Below, piece after piece: positions 12,149 to 22,429 of a stretch of DNA of 64,000 bases (its first letter is position 1; every line of letters begins with the position of its first letter). Source of the stretch: Antedon mediterranea (lineage: Eukaryota; Echinodermata; Crinoidea; Comatulida; Antedonidae). The position numbers and the translations under genes were made by a program. The notes below the pieces were generated by a model. That model did not search any database. It saw only the letters and a list, made by a program, of their open reading frames with translations, and was not told where the DNA came from. Location: the NCBI RefSeq assembly GCF_964355755.1, contig NC_092670.1:28881795-28945794 (forward strand), given 5' to 3'.

Positions 12149-12622
12149 GGATTCCTTGCCTGAAAAAAACATGTGTTTAGACACCAAGATCATGCATATA
12201 CCTTATTTAGATCCGATTTTATGCACATTTCTATAAAATTAGCGGCCATTTTGAAAAATGGCCGCTATTTCAATACGAGGCAAAAACTGAAGTGTCAACA
12301 AGGCCTAATGGATTCCGTGTCTGAAGTACATGTGTTTAGACACCAAGATTGTGTATCTACCTTATTTAGATCTGATTTTATCCACATTTTATATAAAAAT
12401 GGCGGCCATTTTGAAAAATGGCTGCCATTTTAATACGAGGCAAACACTGAAGTGTCAACAAGGCCTAATGGATTCCGTGTCTGAAGTACATGTGTTTAGA
12501 CACCAAGATTGTGTATCTACCTTATTTAGATCTGATTTTATCCACATTTTATATAAAAATGGTGGCCATTTTGAAAAATGGCCGCCATTTCAAGACGAGG
12601 CAAAAAATTAAGTGTCAACAGG
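12149..12622 (+). repeat. Tandem array of three ~160-bp units
   Basis: Units start at about 12149, 12311 and 12471 (GATTCCGTGTCTGAAGTAC in the last two; the first is more diverged), a period of about 160 bp. Each contains an inverted pair around AATGGCGGCCATTTTGAAAA with AATGGC..GCCATTT on both sides, then ACGAGGCAAAAACTGAAGTG. The array makes up the right arm of the 9678-12697 fold-back element. Small open frames across it are fortuitous. Confidence 0.8.
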
Positions 12623-12831
12623 GCTTAGAGTGATCAGAAGGGTTTAATTAGGATATCTGGCTATGTTGACAGCCTCTAACATTCCACTCCTCCTAACTCA
12701 TTTTTTTCACATTTTTTGCCTAGACAAGAAGTTAAATGTTTACTTTTACAAAAATATTAATGTTAGCCCTTGTTTACATTATTTCTTTCATATAGTTGCT
12801 TTCTTATTGAATTATTGTTGATAGATGAAAA

Positions 12832-13172
12832 TGAGTGAGTGAGTGGCCGAGCGGTTAAGAGTGAGTGAGTGGCCGAGCGGTTAAGACAGTGGAACCGTAA
12901 TCACGTAGCCATAACATCGGCAGGGGTTCGAGGCTCACTCACTTCATGGTTCTGGTGGTAGAACGAGTCTTCTCGGATAACGACTATAAACCGTAGGTCC
13001 AGTGTACACAACTTGCTCGTGTGCACTTTAAAGAACCTAGTACATCTTTCGAGACGAGTAGGGGGTTACCCCGGTGTATTAGTACATCACAGCCACTGAT
13101 CACCAACTGGGCCCTCTGGGAGATAAGTCTTTGACTGAAGAGGTCACCCAGTATAAAGATAAAACAAACAAA
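12832..13172 (+). mobile_element. tRNA-derived SINE
   Basis: The head has a polymerase III A box (TGGCCGAGCGGTTA, 12870-12883) and B box (GGTTCGAGGC, 12925-12934) at tRNA-like spacing; the A-box sequence resembles Leu or Ser tRNA. The first about 28 bases of the head are duplicated in tandem (12837-12883). The body contains AACCGTAGGTCCAGTGTAC and GTGCACTTTAAAGAACC, resembling the conserved body of metazoan SINEs. The copy ends in an A-rich tail near 13172. It does not fold as an intact tRNA gene. Confidence 0.8.
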
Positions 13173-13451
13173 TGCATTATGACTAATTTATTTTTTGTGA
13201 CAGGAGTCAAACCTTGATTAGGGAAAGCTATTTTTTGGCTCCTTTTCACACACACATACATAATTATTGTATTGTACTATTTATATATGATGATGTGAAT
13301 AAAGTTGGTATGATATTGTAGCTTCCATGTTTCGAATAAAAATTTCACCCTCAACCTAATGCTAGCTATCCTATAATTATAGCTGCCCCAGAAGGCAAAG
13401 AAAATGGCTCTCAATAGTAAGGTATTTTGGCTGAAAAAAATGAATGCTTAC

Positions 13452-13659
13452 CAACAATGCCAACCATAATATGTTTGCGCATTTCTACAACCACATCTTC
13501 TCTCCCATCAGATTTTTCCTTAACACGACGCAAAGTGCGGACAAAATCTTGAAATTTCTCCTTCCTCTCATCTTTGCCCGATAACTTTGGACTTCCAGGA
13601 AAACTTATGTCTATCCACTTTTCCAGAACATTTGAGACTTTTAAATTTGATTTCAAACT
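13452..13659 (-). CDS. Death-domain gene exon 7 (last exon found)
   Basis: The acceptor is TTTTTTCTCAG and the donor is TTG/GTAAGCA, phase 1, so at least one more exon is expected. It encodes NVLEKWIDISFPGSPK, FQDFVRTLRRVKEKSDG and VEMRKHIMVGIVG. It is 2.7 kb from exon 6, with intron 6 expanded by a LINE tail, a dispersed repeat and a MITE. Membership in the gene rests on phase compatibility and similar composition. Confidence 0.55.
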
Positions 13660-16600
13660 CTGAGAAAAAATGGCAAAAATGTACACTTAGGTTGTGAAGT
13701 AAATAAGATTCAGCAAATTCGCTTGTGCTTCAGACATAAAGCATCAAGGACACAGGCTTTTTTCCATTCTATAGCAATCAGGTTACCCCGTGTATGGGAC
13801 CAGCTTCCCAGACCGTTGACAGATGCTGCAGTCCTAGAAAGCCCATCAGCCTTCATTAGAAAAGTTCATATTCATTTTGATTCGCTGTAACCGTATTTTG
13901 TCTTTACATCTTTTATGTGTAAACTGACTTTGGGGTTGGGTCAACCGGCTCAGCTACAGTGATTAAGTTCACTTAGGTTGACCCTGGTCTCCCCAATTTC
14001 AGTTTTTTTTGTTTTGTATATACTTAAATAGACCAAATAAATAATGAAATGAAATGAAACCACACTTTTACCTTGAAAATGTATTTGAATGACTACTGTG
14101 AAAAAGGACACAACCCGTATTAACCTAAATATATTTGATTGGATGATTGTAGCTCACATATTGTTTACTACAAACTCAGTAAAATCGGTTTTTTTAAAGG
14201 AAAAAAAATGCATAGATGGAAATCCTAAAGGGCCGCCTTTTGTTTGGCTTTGACAAGATGTAAAATCGTCTTAAAAAACAGAATTGGTCTGTTTCAGAGT
14301 TGCTTGCCGATTTTTTCTATACCGCTAGTTTATCTTTCTTCTAGGAACTAGGTCTAGGAATACAGTATGTTGTTCGGTTTTCGACATAATTCACAGTAGG
14401 TGTGTTATAAACAAATAATAAATGTTTTATATTCTTTCAATGGTAAATAAGGTTATACTGTAGTTCCATCTCTCACCTTATGAAATTGTTTGCCCCATTG
14501 CATTCATAAACATGCATTATTTGTATACAGGTAATTGAGTGATTGGATGTATAACTAGAAAGCCACTCCAAGAGTGCATATGTCCGCCTACTGTAAAATT
14601 CTCCTACATAAGATTTCTCCGGTAAAAAAATATATTTGTGTGTGTCTTAATGCTGTTTGTGATTAAGGCTAATTTCACTACAAGCATGTGTATGCGAGTT
14701 TGTTGTAATGGTTATATAACAAGCCTTTCAATTATCAAATACTTCAGTTGACTAACAATAGAACAGCAACGCGAAAATAAAACTAGTGAATTTGAAAAGA
14801 AATAGGTTTTTTAAACTACTCGCATCAAAAAACGTGCACATTAAATCAAATTATGTTTCAAAATTACAAATCACAAATTATAACTCTTGCCTCTTGTACA
14901 AAAATGAAGTTTTTTGGACAAGTAGTTCTTGAGAAAATGCAATTTCAGTTTACTACTTACTTTAAGACTGCTCGCCGGCTTTTGAAAAATTCTGTCCTAT
15001 CTTTTAACACTAGCAGGTCTGAAAAGTATACTGAAAAGTGGTCCAGAATTGGGACCATGGTCCCAAAATTTAATGGAATGGTCCTTGCCCATAGCAAACA
15101 AAATTAGTAGATTTAAGTAGTCGTAAGTAGAAACAGCTCTATTTTTAGTAGCCCTAATAGTTTTTAAGTAGACATTTTTATCTCGCCTGCTAAGGATTTT
15201 AACTCAATGAGTCAACGATGGAATGACTACTTCCCAGCTATATAAAATAGATAGTTGATTAATAGTTACTGGTGGCTATTAATTATTTGTTAACAGTCTA
15301 TTGATAGGTTATTGGTAGCCTTAGTATAGCTATTATAAGTAGACAGTTGATAGATATGATACTCATAGATTTCTAATAGCTATCTGGTAGTCCATATCTA
15401 TCTATTGTATAAAATAGATAGTTTATTAACAGTTACTGGCTATTATCAGTTTGTTTATGTCTATTAATAGGTTGCTGGTAGCCCTTGGTATAGCTATTGT
15501 AAGTAGAAAATAGATAGATGTATACAACTTTGTTACTCACATTAAAAATAGTGAAAAATCTATCTAATACTATTAGTGGGGATTTTGAATTATGCTATTG
15601 AGTTAAAACCTATTAGGACCTATCTAAAATCTGCCTAAAATCTACTTATTAGTAGGTACCTTAATAGGTATAAATAGAGCTATATCTATTAAGGCGATAA
15701 CTTATAAGGCTAATAGATATAGAGCTATTTCTACTAAGACTTTTTGTTATGGGTGACCACATATCTATCTGTATAATCATTTTGGTGAAGAATAAGATCT
15801 TGTAATTACTTTTTGAGTAATCCCTGCTAACAAACAAACACACGCTACCGATTACATATACCTCCTTGGCGGAAGTAAAATATTATATTGTGACTAGCAG
15901 TTAGCAGCTTAGAAATAGTAATTACAGTAGTAAGAAACATAACCTAGCCTAGTGGTATCACTGCATTTGGAAAAATGGTAAATAAAAAGGGTGCTTAATC
16001 TTATGTTTGGCAGGAGCATGAGGTAGAAACATGAGCAAGAATACCCGGTTTTCATTTGAAATGGCGCCAGGCAGCATTGCTGCTATACTATAACTGCAGC
16101 TGTGCTGATCACATGTGCTGCTGTCTCAATATCGCTAATGACCTGAGTGATCTAATTGTGATGTAGAAAAATGACCGATAAGAAATTGGCCTAAAAAACT
16201 ATCAGACTTGCGGTTTAAGAGGAGATAGAGAAACAAATTTTGGCTTAATGCTATTATATTATAGAAAATTGTGACACCACATATAGACATTTGTGTTTTT
16301 TTTATTAGGCAAGTAAAATTGTATTCAAGAATAGCCAGGATCATTATGGTTGCCTCTAGTTTTTGGTCAATACTTCTAATTTTAAATAGCAACATTTAAA
16401 ACTTACTGATTGAAACTGTTTGCGTTGTTTTTCATCCCACTCGTCAATTTCATCTGCCATGTACCTTATGTAATCTTGTTTGAAGTTCTTTAACTTATCT
16501 AATCCTTTTTTAAAATCTCTAAAGGCTTTGTTTTTTTCACTTTTCATAAAACCTTCGAAAAGCAACTCAAATGATGATTTACTTGCCTCTAAGCTTCCTA

Positions 16601-19600
16601 GTTGAAAACACAAATGTTAAATAAATAAATATTAAATATTAATATCATTGTAGGCATTATTATGGTATCAGATAATTTAAACCCTTTTCTACAAATAATT
16701 ACTGTACTTATTTTAATTTCTAGATATTACCTAAATGTTGTATGCAGATGATTCTAAATTGTTTAAGAACATTCAATTTGGGTTTTTTATTTTTATTTCT
16801 TTGTTTAATTTTAATACCGTACTTATTACCGAACAGATTCATGAAATTCTAGTATTTTCAATTATGTGTGTCATTCCTTTTAACTAAAGTGTATTTAAAT
16901 AGAATTACACCAATATTGACTTTAATGAAATTTAGTTATTGAATTCAGATCTGGGTAAATTGTCTGCTTACGAGTGGTCACTTATGAGAGGTTCAACTGA
17001 TACAGGGCTAAACTAGTTTCTAGATTTAACAAAAATGTGTATGAAGTTATAGAAAAACAAAAAAGAAATGCTTTTAACTTACTATCTGAAGCATTTATAG
17101 GGATGGGATTTCGATCATGTGGTTTAGTATTCATTACTGGTTTGGTAGTTTCCTTATCAACATGTGTTTGAACAACGGGTTCTGTCTGAATAGGGCGACG
17201 GTAATGTTCCTCTTTTAATGGCAGAATTTCTATCTGTTTTGGACTAGAATGAAATGCAGACTTTGGAGGCCCATGTTCGAAATGTCCATCAATGACATGC
17301 ATACCAGGCTCTTTCTGATTATGAACACCTTGAACACTAGGTTGCTGCTGAATAGGTGCACCAAATGATTGTTGAGAAGGAGGTCGATAGTTTGGATGGT
17401 TTGGATGAGAGTGTTGGTTTGGTACAAACTGGTTTTGTAAATACTGCAACTGTACGTTGTGACCTGTTCCTTTCGCCTTCCGAGTTACTACATTACCGGA
17501 TGTGCCTAAAAAGAGTTTTTGCCCATCATAAATTAGACTTTTCAGAAAATTGCATTTTTTACAATTTTTTAGCAATTTTTTTATGATCTATGATTTAAAA
17601 CACAAAAAGAACTTTCAGTATTACAAACATATGGCAGAATAAATGTTTGTTTTTCACTACTCTTAAACCAAAAACAATCTTTAAGATCTGTCTATACAAA
17701 AACTGTGATGTGCCCATGGACACGATGACATCATATCACTACCATATTTGGGCACATCACACTTTTTATGTCAGTTTGATAGTGTAGAGAGAGCTTTAGA
17801 CAAAAAAAAGAAGATATTTACCAGATTTCTTGGGATTTGTTAAGTTGAATCGATGACAAAAATCAATTACGACATCATTACGTTCTATAGATTCCAAAGC
17901 TTTTATCAAATTGTCAGGTGTGGCACCAGCTCCTGTTTTCTCACGCCATCTTTCCATGATCAAATATGGAAGCTCTTCAAGATCACGTTCTTTATTCTCC
18001 ATCAAATAAATCTCATTACTATCAAATGCAAGCGCTCTGGCAAAATCCTTGTAACTTTTTACAACTTTTTTTTTCAAAAACAAAATCATTTCGTCGGTAA
18101 CCAATTTTGACTGAAAAAAAAGTTTATAAAAATGATGTTTTAAAGTATAGTAACAATGGATTGGAAGCAAGAATAACATTTATAAAAAAAATCCCTGACA
18201 ACAAAGCACAATTTCTAAACTGTGTCAAATATTTTAAACCCTGCCTAAAACTTATATTAAAGCCTTCAAATAACCTAGCATAATTTTAACATTGAGTGGA
18301 GTTGTGGCTTGGTGGTTATGATGCTTAGCTACCACTCCAAAGGTACTGGGTTCAAGTCCGGTCACATGTTAAGATTTTTTCTAAGGACAAAAATACAACT
18401 CCACTCCCAAAGGCTTGTAATAAGACTTTTTGTTTATGTAGAGCATCTTGTGTATATGTTTGTCTTGTGAACCTCTGAGGGTTCCTAATCTTGGATGGGT
18501 CACCCTCATTAAATATGGTAAAAACCAAACAAAAAAAAACAAAAAAAAACCATAGCATAAACTTAAGACAACTTTGGTAATTGAAAATGCAGTGTTATTT
18601 TTATTTTTCTCACCCACTCTAAACTTGTTGAAACTCATCACTAGATTTTTCTAGCACATCCATTTAATTCCAAACATTTTTCCATAACGCTATCTATAAA
18701 TTGTGCAAGTTGCCAGAAGTGAGTGTTGTATTGTTGGGTCATATTTATCTATTTAACATGCTGGTTGTTCAACTTACTTTTGGCATTGGCTGATCTTGTT
18801 TGTTACCCGAGGTTGACTGAAGAGTTGATGAATTGGTAGGATTAGGAATGCCCATAGTAAGGGTGTTGCTTGTATTACCATGTGCTGATGTCTCCTGTTT
18901 TGGCTCATGTGACATCAATGAGCTCTTTAAAAGTACATACAATATTTAATATTAAGGAAATAAAGTACACCCAGATTAATTTATAATTATTACTATGTGT
19001 AAAATGTGTTGCACTGCAATTCAAAATTTTTGAAAAATACTACAGTATACAGTATATATTTTTGTATCATTAAAAAGAACATTAATTAGCATTTAACAAT
19101 TTGAAAGAAAATAAACATAAAACTATGGTGTTCATTATAACACCTAGTAGTAGTGTACAGACAACTCTCCCCGAGCAAGCTAAGACCAAATACGAGTTTA
19201 CCTAGGCAGCTTGGAAAGCCTTTAGGCCTAGCCTACTATCTATTTTTAATATTACGACAATAATATAGCCACCTTTGCTGGAAATAAAGGACTGATGACG
19301 TGTCCAATAAACTTGCTATTGTACATCAACTGAACTCAATGTTAGTTACAAACTAGAAGTTAAGCTACGGTAGTAATATTCATCGTAGAAAAATTCTATT
19401 TATATTAAAAATTTCTATTTGCATGTCTCTGTTTTGTCTACCTGTACATAGCAGTCGCATATTGACTGATTAAAACTTTCAGGTTATTCCTCATATTCAT
19501 AATCTTTTTAGATAGAATGTTTTTAAACTTACTGGCTCATCTCCTTCAGTTGTCCTTGATTGCCTGCTGTCTACAGAATCTTCTGGTGGGCAGGTTGGAA

Positions 19601-21291
19601 CAGCACTAGAATTGGGTTGTGATATTTGAGATTCTGGATGTTCGCATGGAGTTGATTTAGGTTGGGCTTTACTTAGATCTGTCACCCTAGTACCTGTCTG
19701 TGGTAATGGTGTTGGAATATTTGGTGGAGGTGACCTGTTCTCAGATTCTGGATGAGCTAATAAACTACAGCCATCTATACTAGCCTGTGTTGAAAATCCA
19801 GATGAAAATGATGTTGGCTTGTCTGAAATTGAAAGATTTTATTGAATGTACAGTATGTTTGATTTTACAAAAGGTACTAAATGATTCAAATTCCATTCAG
19901 TCTATCAATCTTAAGCGATATTATAAATCCAAAATAAAATAACTGAAAAAATGGCAAGGCTGTGGCTGGATCTCCATAGAGGTAAATCACAACAGTAAAG
20001 TAAAACAGTCAGAAAGCAATTGATAAACATCGGAAAACAATATTCATTAATAGCGATGTTTGTTGTATTTGCCTGCTCATACTGTTTCCCATTATCCAAC
20101 ACCTTAAACCGGAACCTAACCTTCTGAAATGTTAATGAAAATACAGTATAGGCCTAGTTAGTTTTTATTAATTATAAATAAAACAAACAATAGCGGTGTT
20201 GGAAGTTACTATCGTCATGAAATTGAAAACAATATACATAATACTACATTATGTATTTATGAATTAGATAGAACACGGGCGTCTATTACACGGTGTTTCA
20301 CGTTAAACGATCTTCAGATAGACTGAACAATACCGTATCTCGAGGTGTTAAAAGGCTTTAGTCAGGTGGTATGTAAATGAACCCCCATACAGAACGAGAA
20401 AGTGCGTGCAATTGCCGCAACAAACCAGAATGCCCCCTAAATGGTTCATGCCTCCCATCTGAAATTGTCTACTCCGCCGACGTCATAACCAATAACGAAA
20501 CTAAGACATATATTGGTATGACGGGTGGGCAGTTTAAAACTAGGTTTAACAATCACAAGAAATCTTTCAAAAAAGAAACGTACAGTAAAGAATCCGGCTC
20601 TCAAAGTACGTATGGTCTTTGAAAAGTAATGACGTAATGTTTACAATTAAATGGAAAGTAATTAAATATTCCTCCACTAAGAACGCCGTTTATGGGCGTT
20701 GTAGTCTTTGTCTAGATGAAAAGCTATGTATTCTAAATGCAAACAAAACAAATTTGTTAAACAAAAGGTCTGAACTGATTTCAAAATGTCGTCACACCAA
20801 GAAAATTTACATACCACCTGACTAAAGCCTTATAACACCTCGAGATATGGTATTGTTCAGTCTATCTGAAGATCGTTTAACATGAAACACCGTGTAATAG
20901 ACGCCCGTGTTCTATCTAATTCATAAATATATATTCGCTCTTGATTTCAATTGAGAACTTTTGCTTCCTCAACGCATCTATATAAATATAATACTACATT
21001 ATATGTACTGCACATACTTTTTATTCCAATGTTCTTCTGTTTCAGACTATAGTCTTCTGCATCTAAATTCAACTTTGAAAACATTTTCATAACATCTTCA
21101 TAGCATTTTCTATCCTTTGACTTTTGAAGAATGCTTTGACAGTTTTCTTTCAATTCTTTTAACATTTCCTTTAATGCTTTATTTTCTTTTTCTAGTTGCA
21201 TATTTCTATTCTCCAACTGCGCATAATCATTGCTATTTATTGTTCCTATGCCAGTATTTGACGCAAAAGCGTCTGTTTCAATATCAGCCAT
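13452..21291 (-). CDS. Death-domain protein, seven-exon gene model, 3' end not found
   Basis: Exons on the minus strand are 21291-21018, 19822-19533, 18924-18778, 18110-17822, 17505-17083, 16597-16407 and 13659-13452. All introns have GT..AG borders and the phases join without a stop (about 607 residues so far). The order is a Lys/Glu-rich coiled coil (residues ~25-60), a Ser/Pro/Thr-rich linker (~92-237), a Death domain (~240-325), a Gln/Pro/His-rich linker (~335-475), and a charged helical C-terminal region. Death domains are protein-interaction modules in apoptosis and innate immune signalling; the specific partner is unknown. No kinase or receptor segment is seen. Downstream exons should lie left of 13452 but that region is transposon-filled. 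The ortholog is not recognised. Confidence 0.7.
13740..14066 (+). mobile_element. LINE 3' end with GAAAT-type tail, in intron 6
   Basis: The plus-strand frame reads FFHSIAIRLPRVWDQLPRPL and then AFIRKVHIHFDSL, the end of a LINE ORF2 just before its stop. A 3' UTR follows and ends in repeated GAAAT units at about 14045-14060. It is 5'-truncated, starting near 13740, and lies antisense to the host gene. Confidence 0.65.
14893..15886 (+). repeat. Dispersed repeat, copy 2, interrupted by a MITE
   Basis: This shares AAGTTTTTTGGACAAGTAG, CTGCTCGCCGGCTTTTGAAA and the TTTTTGAGTAATCC to CCTCCTTGGCGGAAGTAA end with 11455-11878. The extra 666 bp at 15088-15753 are the MITE described separately. It lies in intron 6 of the Death-domain gene. 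Confidence 0.65.
15088..15753. mobile_element. MITE with CCCATARCAAA termini and internal duplication
   Basis: The ends are inverted: CCCATAGCAAACAAAATTAG on the left and, read on the opposite strand, CCCATAACAAAAAGTCTTAG on the right. AGAAA(C/T)AGCTCTAT continues the match inward. The centre contains two diverged copies of a ~165-bp unit (15237-15400 and 15405-15530) that share ATAAAATAGATAGTT and TATAGCTATT. Comparison with the uninterrupted repeat near 11600 defines the insertion. Confidence 0.65.
16407..16597 (-). CDS. Death-domain gene exon 6 (charged helical)
   Basis: The acceptor is TTTTCAACTAG and the donor is CAATCA/GTAAGTT. It encodes FELLFEGFMKSEKNKAFRDF and YMADEIDEWDEKQRKQFQS, a Lys/Glu/Phe-rich helical region. 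I do not recognise a named domain here. Confidence 0.65.
17083..17505 (-). CDS. Death-domain gene exon 5 (Gln/Pro/His-rich)
   Basis: The acceptor is CTCTTTTTAG and the donor is CAGATA/GTAAGTT; 423 bases, phase 1 in and out. It encodes GTSGNVVTRKAKGTGHNV, then a Pro/Gln/His-rich part (HSHPNHPNYRPPSQQSF) and a charged end (KPHDRNPIPINASD). Low-complexity composition suggests disorder. Confidence 0.65.
17680..17806. mobile_element. Short MITE, copy A, in intron 4
   Basis: The ends are TTTAAGATCTGTCTATAC and the inverse GTGTAGAGAGAGCTTTA; internal inverted segments are GTGATGTGCCCA and TGGGCACATCAC. A second copy of the same family is at 36413-36563. It lies between exons 4 and 5 of the Death-domain gene and has no coding capacity. 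Confidence 0.65.
17822..18110 (-). CDS. Death-domain gene exon 4 (Death domain)
   Basis: The acceptor is CTTTTTTTCAG and the donor is AATCTG/GTAAATA, phase 1. The exon encodes one complete six-helix Death-domain-like module. Its signatures are SYKDFARALAFDSNEIYLME (helices 2-3), LPYLIMERWREKTGAGAT (the W-x-x-x-x-G-x-x-A-T pattern of helix 5) and LIKALESIERNDVVIDFC (helix 6). This is the functional core of the protein. Domain identity is from pattern recognition. Confidence 0.75.
18296..18552 (+). mobile_element. tRNA-derived SINE, second family, in intron 3
   Basis: A tRNA-like head has an A box (TGGCTTGGTGGTTATG from 18305) and a B box (GGTTCAAGTCC, 18349-18359). It is followed by a body with GTATATGTTTGTCTTGTGAA and GATGGGTCACCCTCATTAAA and an A-rich tail after 18518. 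It is antisense to the host gene, and its sequence is unlike the SINE at 12832. Confidence 0.65.
18778..18924 (-). CDS. Death-domain gene exon 3 (linker)
   Basis: A 147-base phase-0 exon encodes SSLMSHEPKQETSAHGNTSN to GNKQDQPMPK. The donor AAA/GTAAGTT is strong. The acceptor TTTAAAG is weaker than the others, but the alternative AG two bases on would give an immediate stop. Confidence 0.6.
19533..19822 (-). CDS. Death-domain gene exon 2 (Ser/Pro-rich linker)
   Basis: The acceptor is TCTTTCAATTTCAG and the donor is GAGCCA/GTAAGTTT. The phase from exon 1 continues cleanly with NKPTSFSSGFSTQASIDG and ends TTEGDEP. It is rich in Pro, Ser and Thr, typical of a disordered linker. The whole 290-base exon is open in this phase. 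Confidence 0.7.
19917..20010 (+). repeat. Dispersed repeat related to 35008-35110
   Basis: The segment TATAAATCCAAA, then AACTGAAAAAATGGCAA, GCTGTGGCTGGATCTC and AAAGTAAAACAGTCAGAAA has an ordered counterpart at 35008-35140. It lies just left of the Penelope-like insertion, in intron 1 of the host gene. No coding potential is seen. Confidence 0.5.
20253..20987 (+). mobile_element. Truncated Penelope-like element with inverted flanks
   Basis: A 15-bp perfect direct repeat, ATAATACTACATTAT, flanks the insertion at 20238-20252 and 20988-21002. Just inside, about 120 bp at 20253-20375 (TAGATAGAACACGGGCGTC, CTATCTGAAGATCGTTTAA on the other strand) is repeated in inverted orientation at about 20815-20935. 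The inverted repeats bracket the 3' GIY-YIG endonuclease part of a Penelope-like element. Such terminal repeats in inverted arrangement are known for this class. The reverse transcriptase part is missing. It sits in intron 1 of the Death-domain gene, opposite strand. Confidence 0.8.
20377..20824 (+). pseudogene. Penelope-like GIY-YIG endonuclease domain fragment
   Basis: The first frame (20377-20622) has the Cys-rich CNCRNKPECPLNGSCL motif then KTYIGMTGGQFKTRFNNHKK, the GIY-YIG-type signature of Penelope-like elements. After a frame change near 20615 the second part (to 20824) continues with TIKWKVIKYSSTK, CSLCLDEKLCILNANK and LLNKRSELISKCRH, the usual end of these proteins. The N-terminal reverse transcriptase is absent, so it is a 3' remnant. 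Confidence 0.85.
21018..21291 (-). CDS. Death-domain gene exon 1 (start codon, coiled coil)
   Basis: The exon opens with MADIETDAFASN and contains a heptad-like stretch QLENRNMQLEKENKALKEML followed by KELKENCQSIL, a likely coiled coil for self-association. The donor AAAAA/GTATGTG leaves one base (phase 1). The ATG at 21291 is the first in frame, and multiple pyrimidine-rich and A-rich stretches upstream have no in-frame extension. Intron 1 contains a Penelope-like insertion. Confidence 0.7.
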
Positions 21292-21462
21292 CCCTGCCTT
21301 CTACTAGCAATCACAGATCTATTTAATCTACAACAAAACAAACAAACACTTTAATTATTAAATTAGCTAATAAATAATATTGAAAAACTAGCCTTAACAT
21401 TAAACATAATCAACACATTTAGTATAGTGAGTTGTATCATTGTAGATAATTGTATCATTATG

Positions 21463-22244
21463 CAGGGGCGGACGCAGGGGTGTTGCCCCAGTTGCCCAGG
21501 CAACACCCTTAATTTCATACTAAATGTTTTTTTCTGCCACTAAATTAAAATTTAGATCCCATTTCATCATATTATAGATTAACTATTAACGTTATAGAAG
21601 TCCAGGGGGAAAAGACTATATTATCTTCATTTCCCTACTTCCGTAATATTTGGGCGATTTTCCTTAATAATTACGGACGTTACGAACTTTGAAAATCAGT
21701 GTTTAATTGCTTCTTTCTGCAAATTTCGATGGTGGTTGTACAGTTTAAAGTGGATAAATGAAAATGAATTTAGGAAATTGTGGTTTTACTGACTTATTTT
21801 AGCATTTATTTCAAAATAATAAAATTTAAAGTTTTGCTCAATATATTTATAGCAGCAGCTTCACATTTTTTTTTCTAAATTGTTTTAATTATTAATTGAT
21901 AATAATTAATTTGTATTCATTGATTTTAATTGCTAGAATTTATTCAATTATCGGAAGTACCTACCAAACAATGTTATCCTGGTTTTTCGCTTGTGTTTTA
22001 CCGGCGGAAAAACCAGGCGTGATACGATCTGTTTGCTACTGTGTATCCCGATATAGAGTATCATATCTATTCGTGAATTTTACGTGCGAGCGTACCATTT
22101 CCGGCCATCTAGGGGTGTCATTTAACAAAAATTCCCTCGCCACAGGCCCCACCCATGGGGGGCCTGTGGCGCAAATACTCAGTGTCTACGGCCCTCAGAG
22201 GACTCTTGGGCAACCCCCTTAAAATAGTTCTGCGACCGCCCCTG
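21463..22244. mobile_element. Non-autonomous hAT-like element, 782 bp, 5-bp target duplication
   Basis: The termini are CAGGGGCGGACGCAG and its imperfect inverse CTGCGACCGCCCCTG. The flanks TTATG at 21458-21462 and 22245-22249 form a 5-bp duplication. Near the right end is a hairpin, CCACAGGCCCC..GGGGCCTGTGG (22140-22170). The right third (GGCGGAAAAACCAGGC, TACCATTTCCGGCCATCTAG) is homologous to the tandem units and end of the 23344-25277 element. It has no transposase. It lies upstream of the Death-domain gene's first exon. Confidence 0.8.
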
Positions 22245-22429
22245 TTATGTAACTGAAAATATTGGCTCCAGTACCTTTCTCCAGGTAAATATTTTTTTCC
22301 AAATGGTCACATGTTTCTACAGTATATGAGCAATTAAGGTTCAGTACTTTAGAGAATTTACTTTACCTTCAACCAAAATTGATGTGCATGGTTTGCATTC
22401 CGTGTAAAATTTAAATCAAGGTACAGTAT

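Larger units (their letters stand above)
9678..12697. mobile_element. Fold-back element with about 150-bp near-identical inverted termini
   Basis: Sequence from 9678 (GTTAGGGGGAGTGGAATG) to about 9829 reappears inverted at about 12560-12697 with only a few differences, including AGAGGCTGTCAACATAGCC and AATGGCGGCCATTTTT. Inside the right arm are three head-to-tail units of about 160 bp (12149-12622); one further inverted unit lies at about 11292-11446. The left arm is interrupted by a hAT-like insert (9830-11291). The terminal motif AGTGGAATGTTAGAGG resembles the end of the 3317-8151 fold-back element. It lies just downstream of the dead LINE. I could not define a target duplication. Confidence 0.7.

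Noticed and set aside
12837-12950. tRNA gene (two GGCCGAGCGGTTA A boxes and a B box)
   Set aside because: The arms do not pair as in a functional tRNA, the head is partly duplicated, and a SINE body and A-rich tail follow; called as a SINE.
17356-17586. Plus-strand ORF opposite exon 5 of the Death-domain gene
   Set aside because: It is a shadow; the minus-strand frame has matching splice sites and phase.
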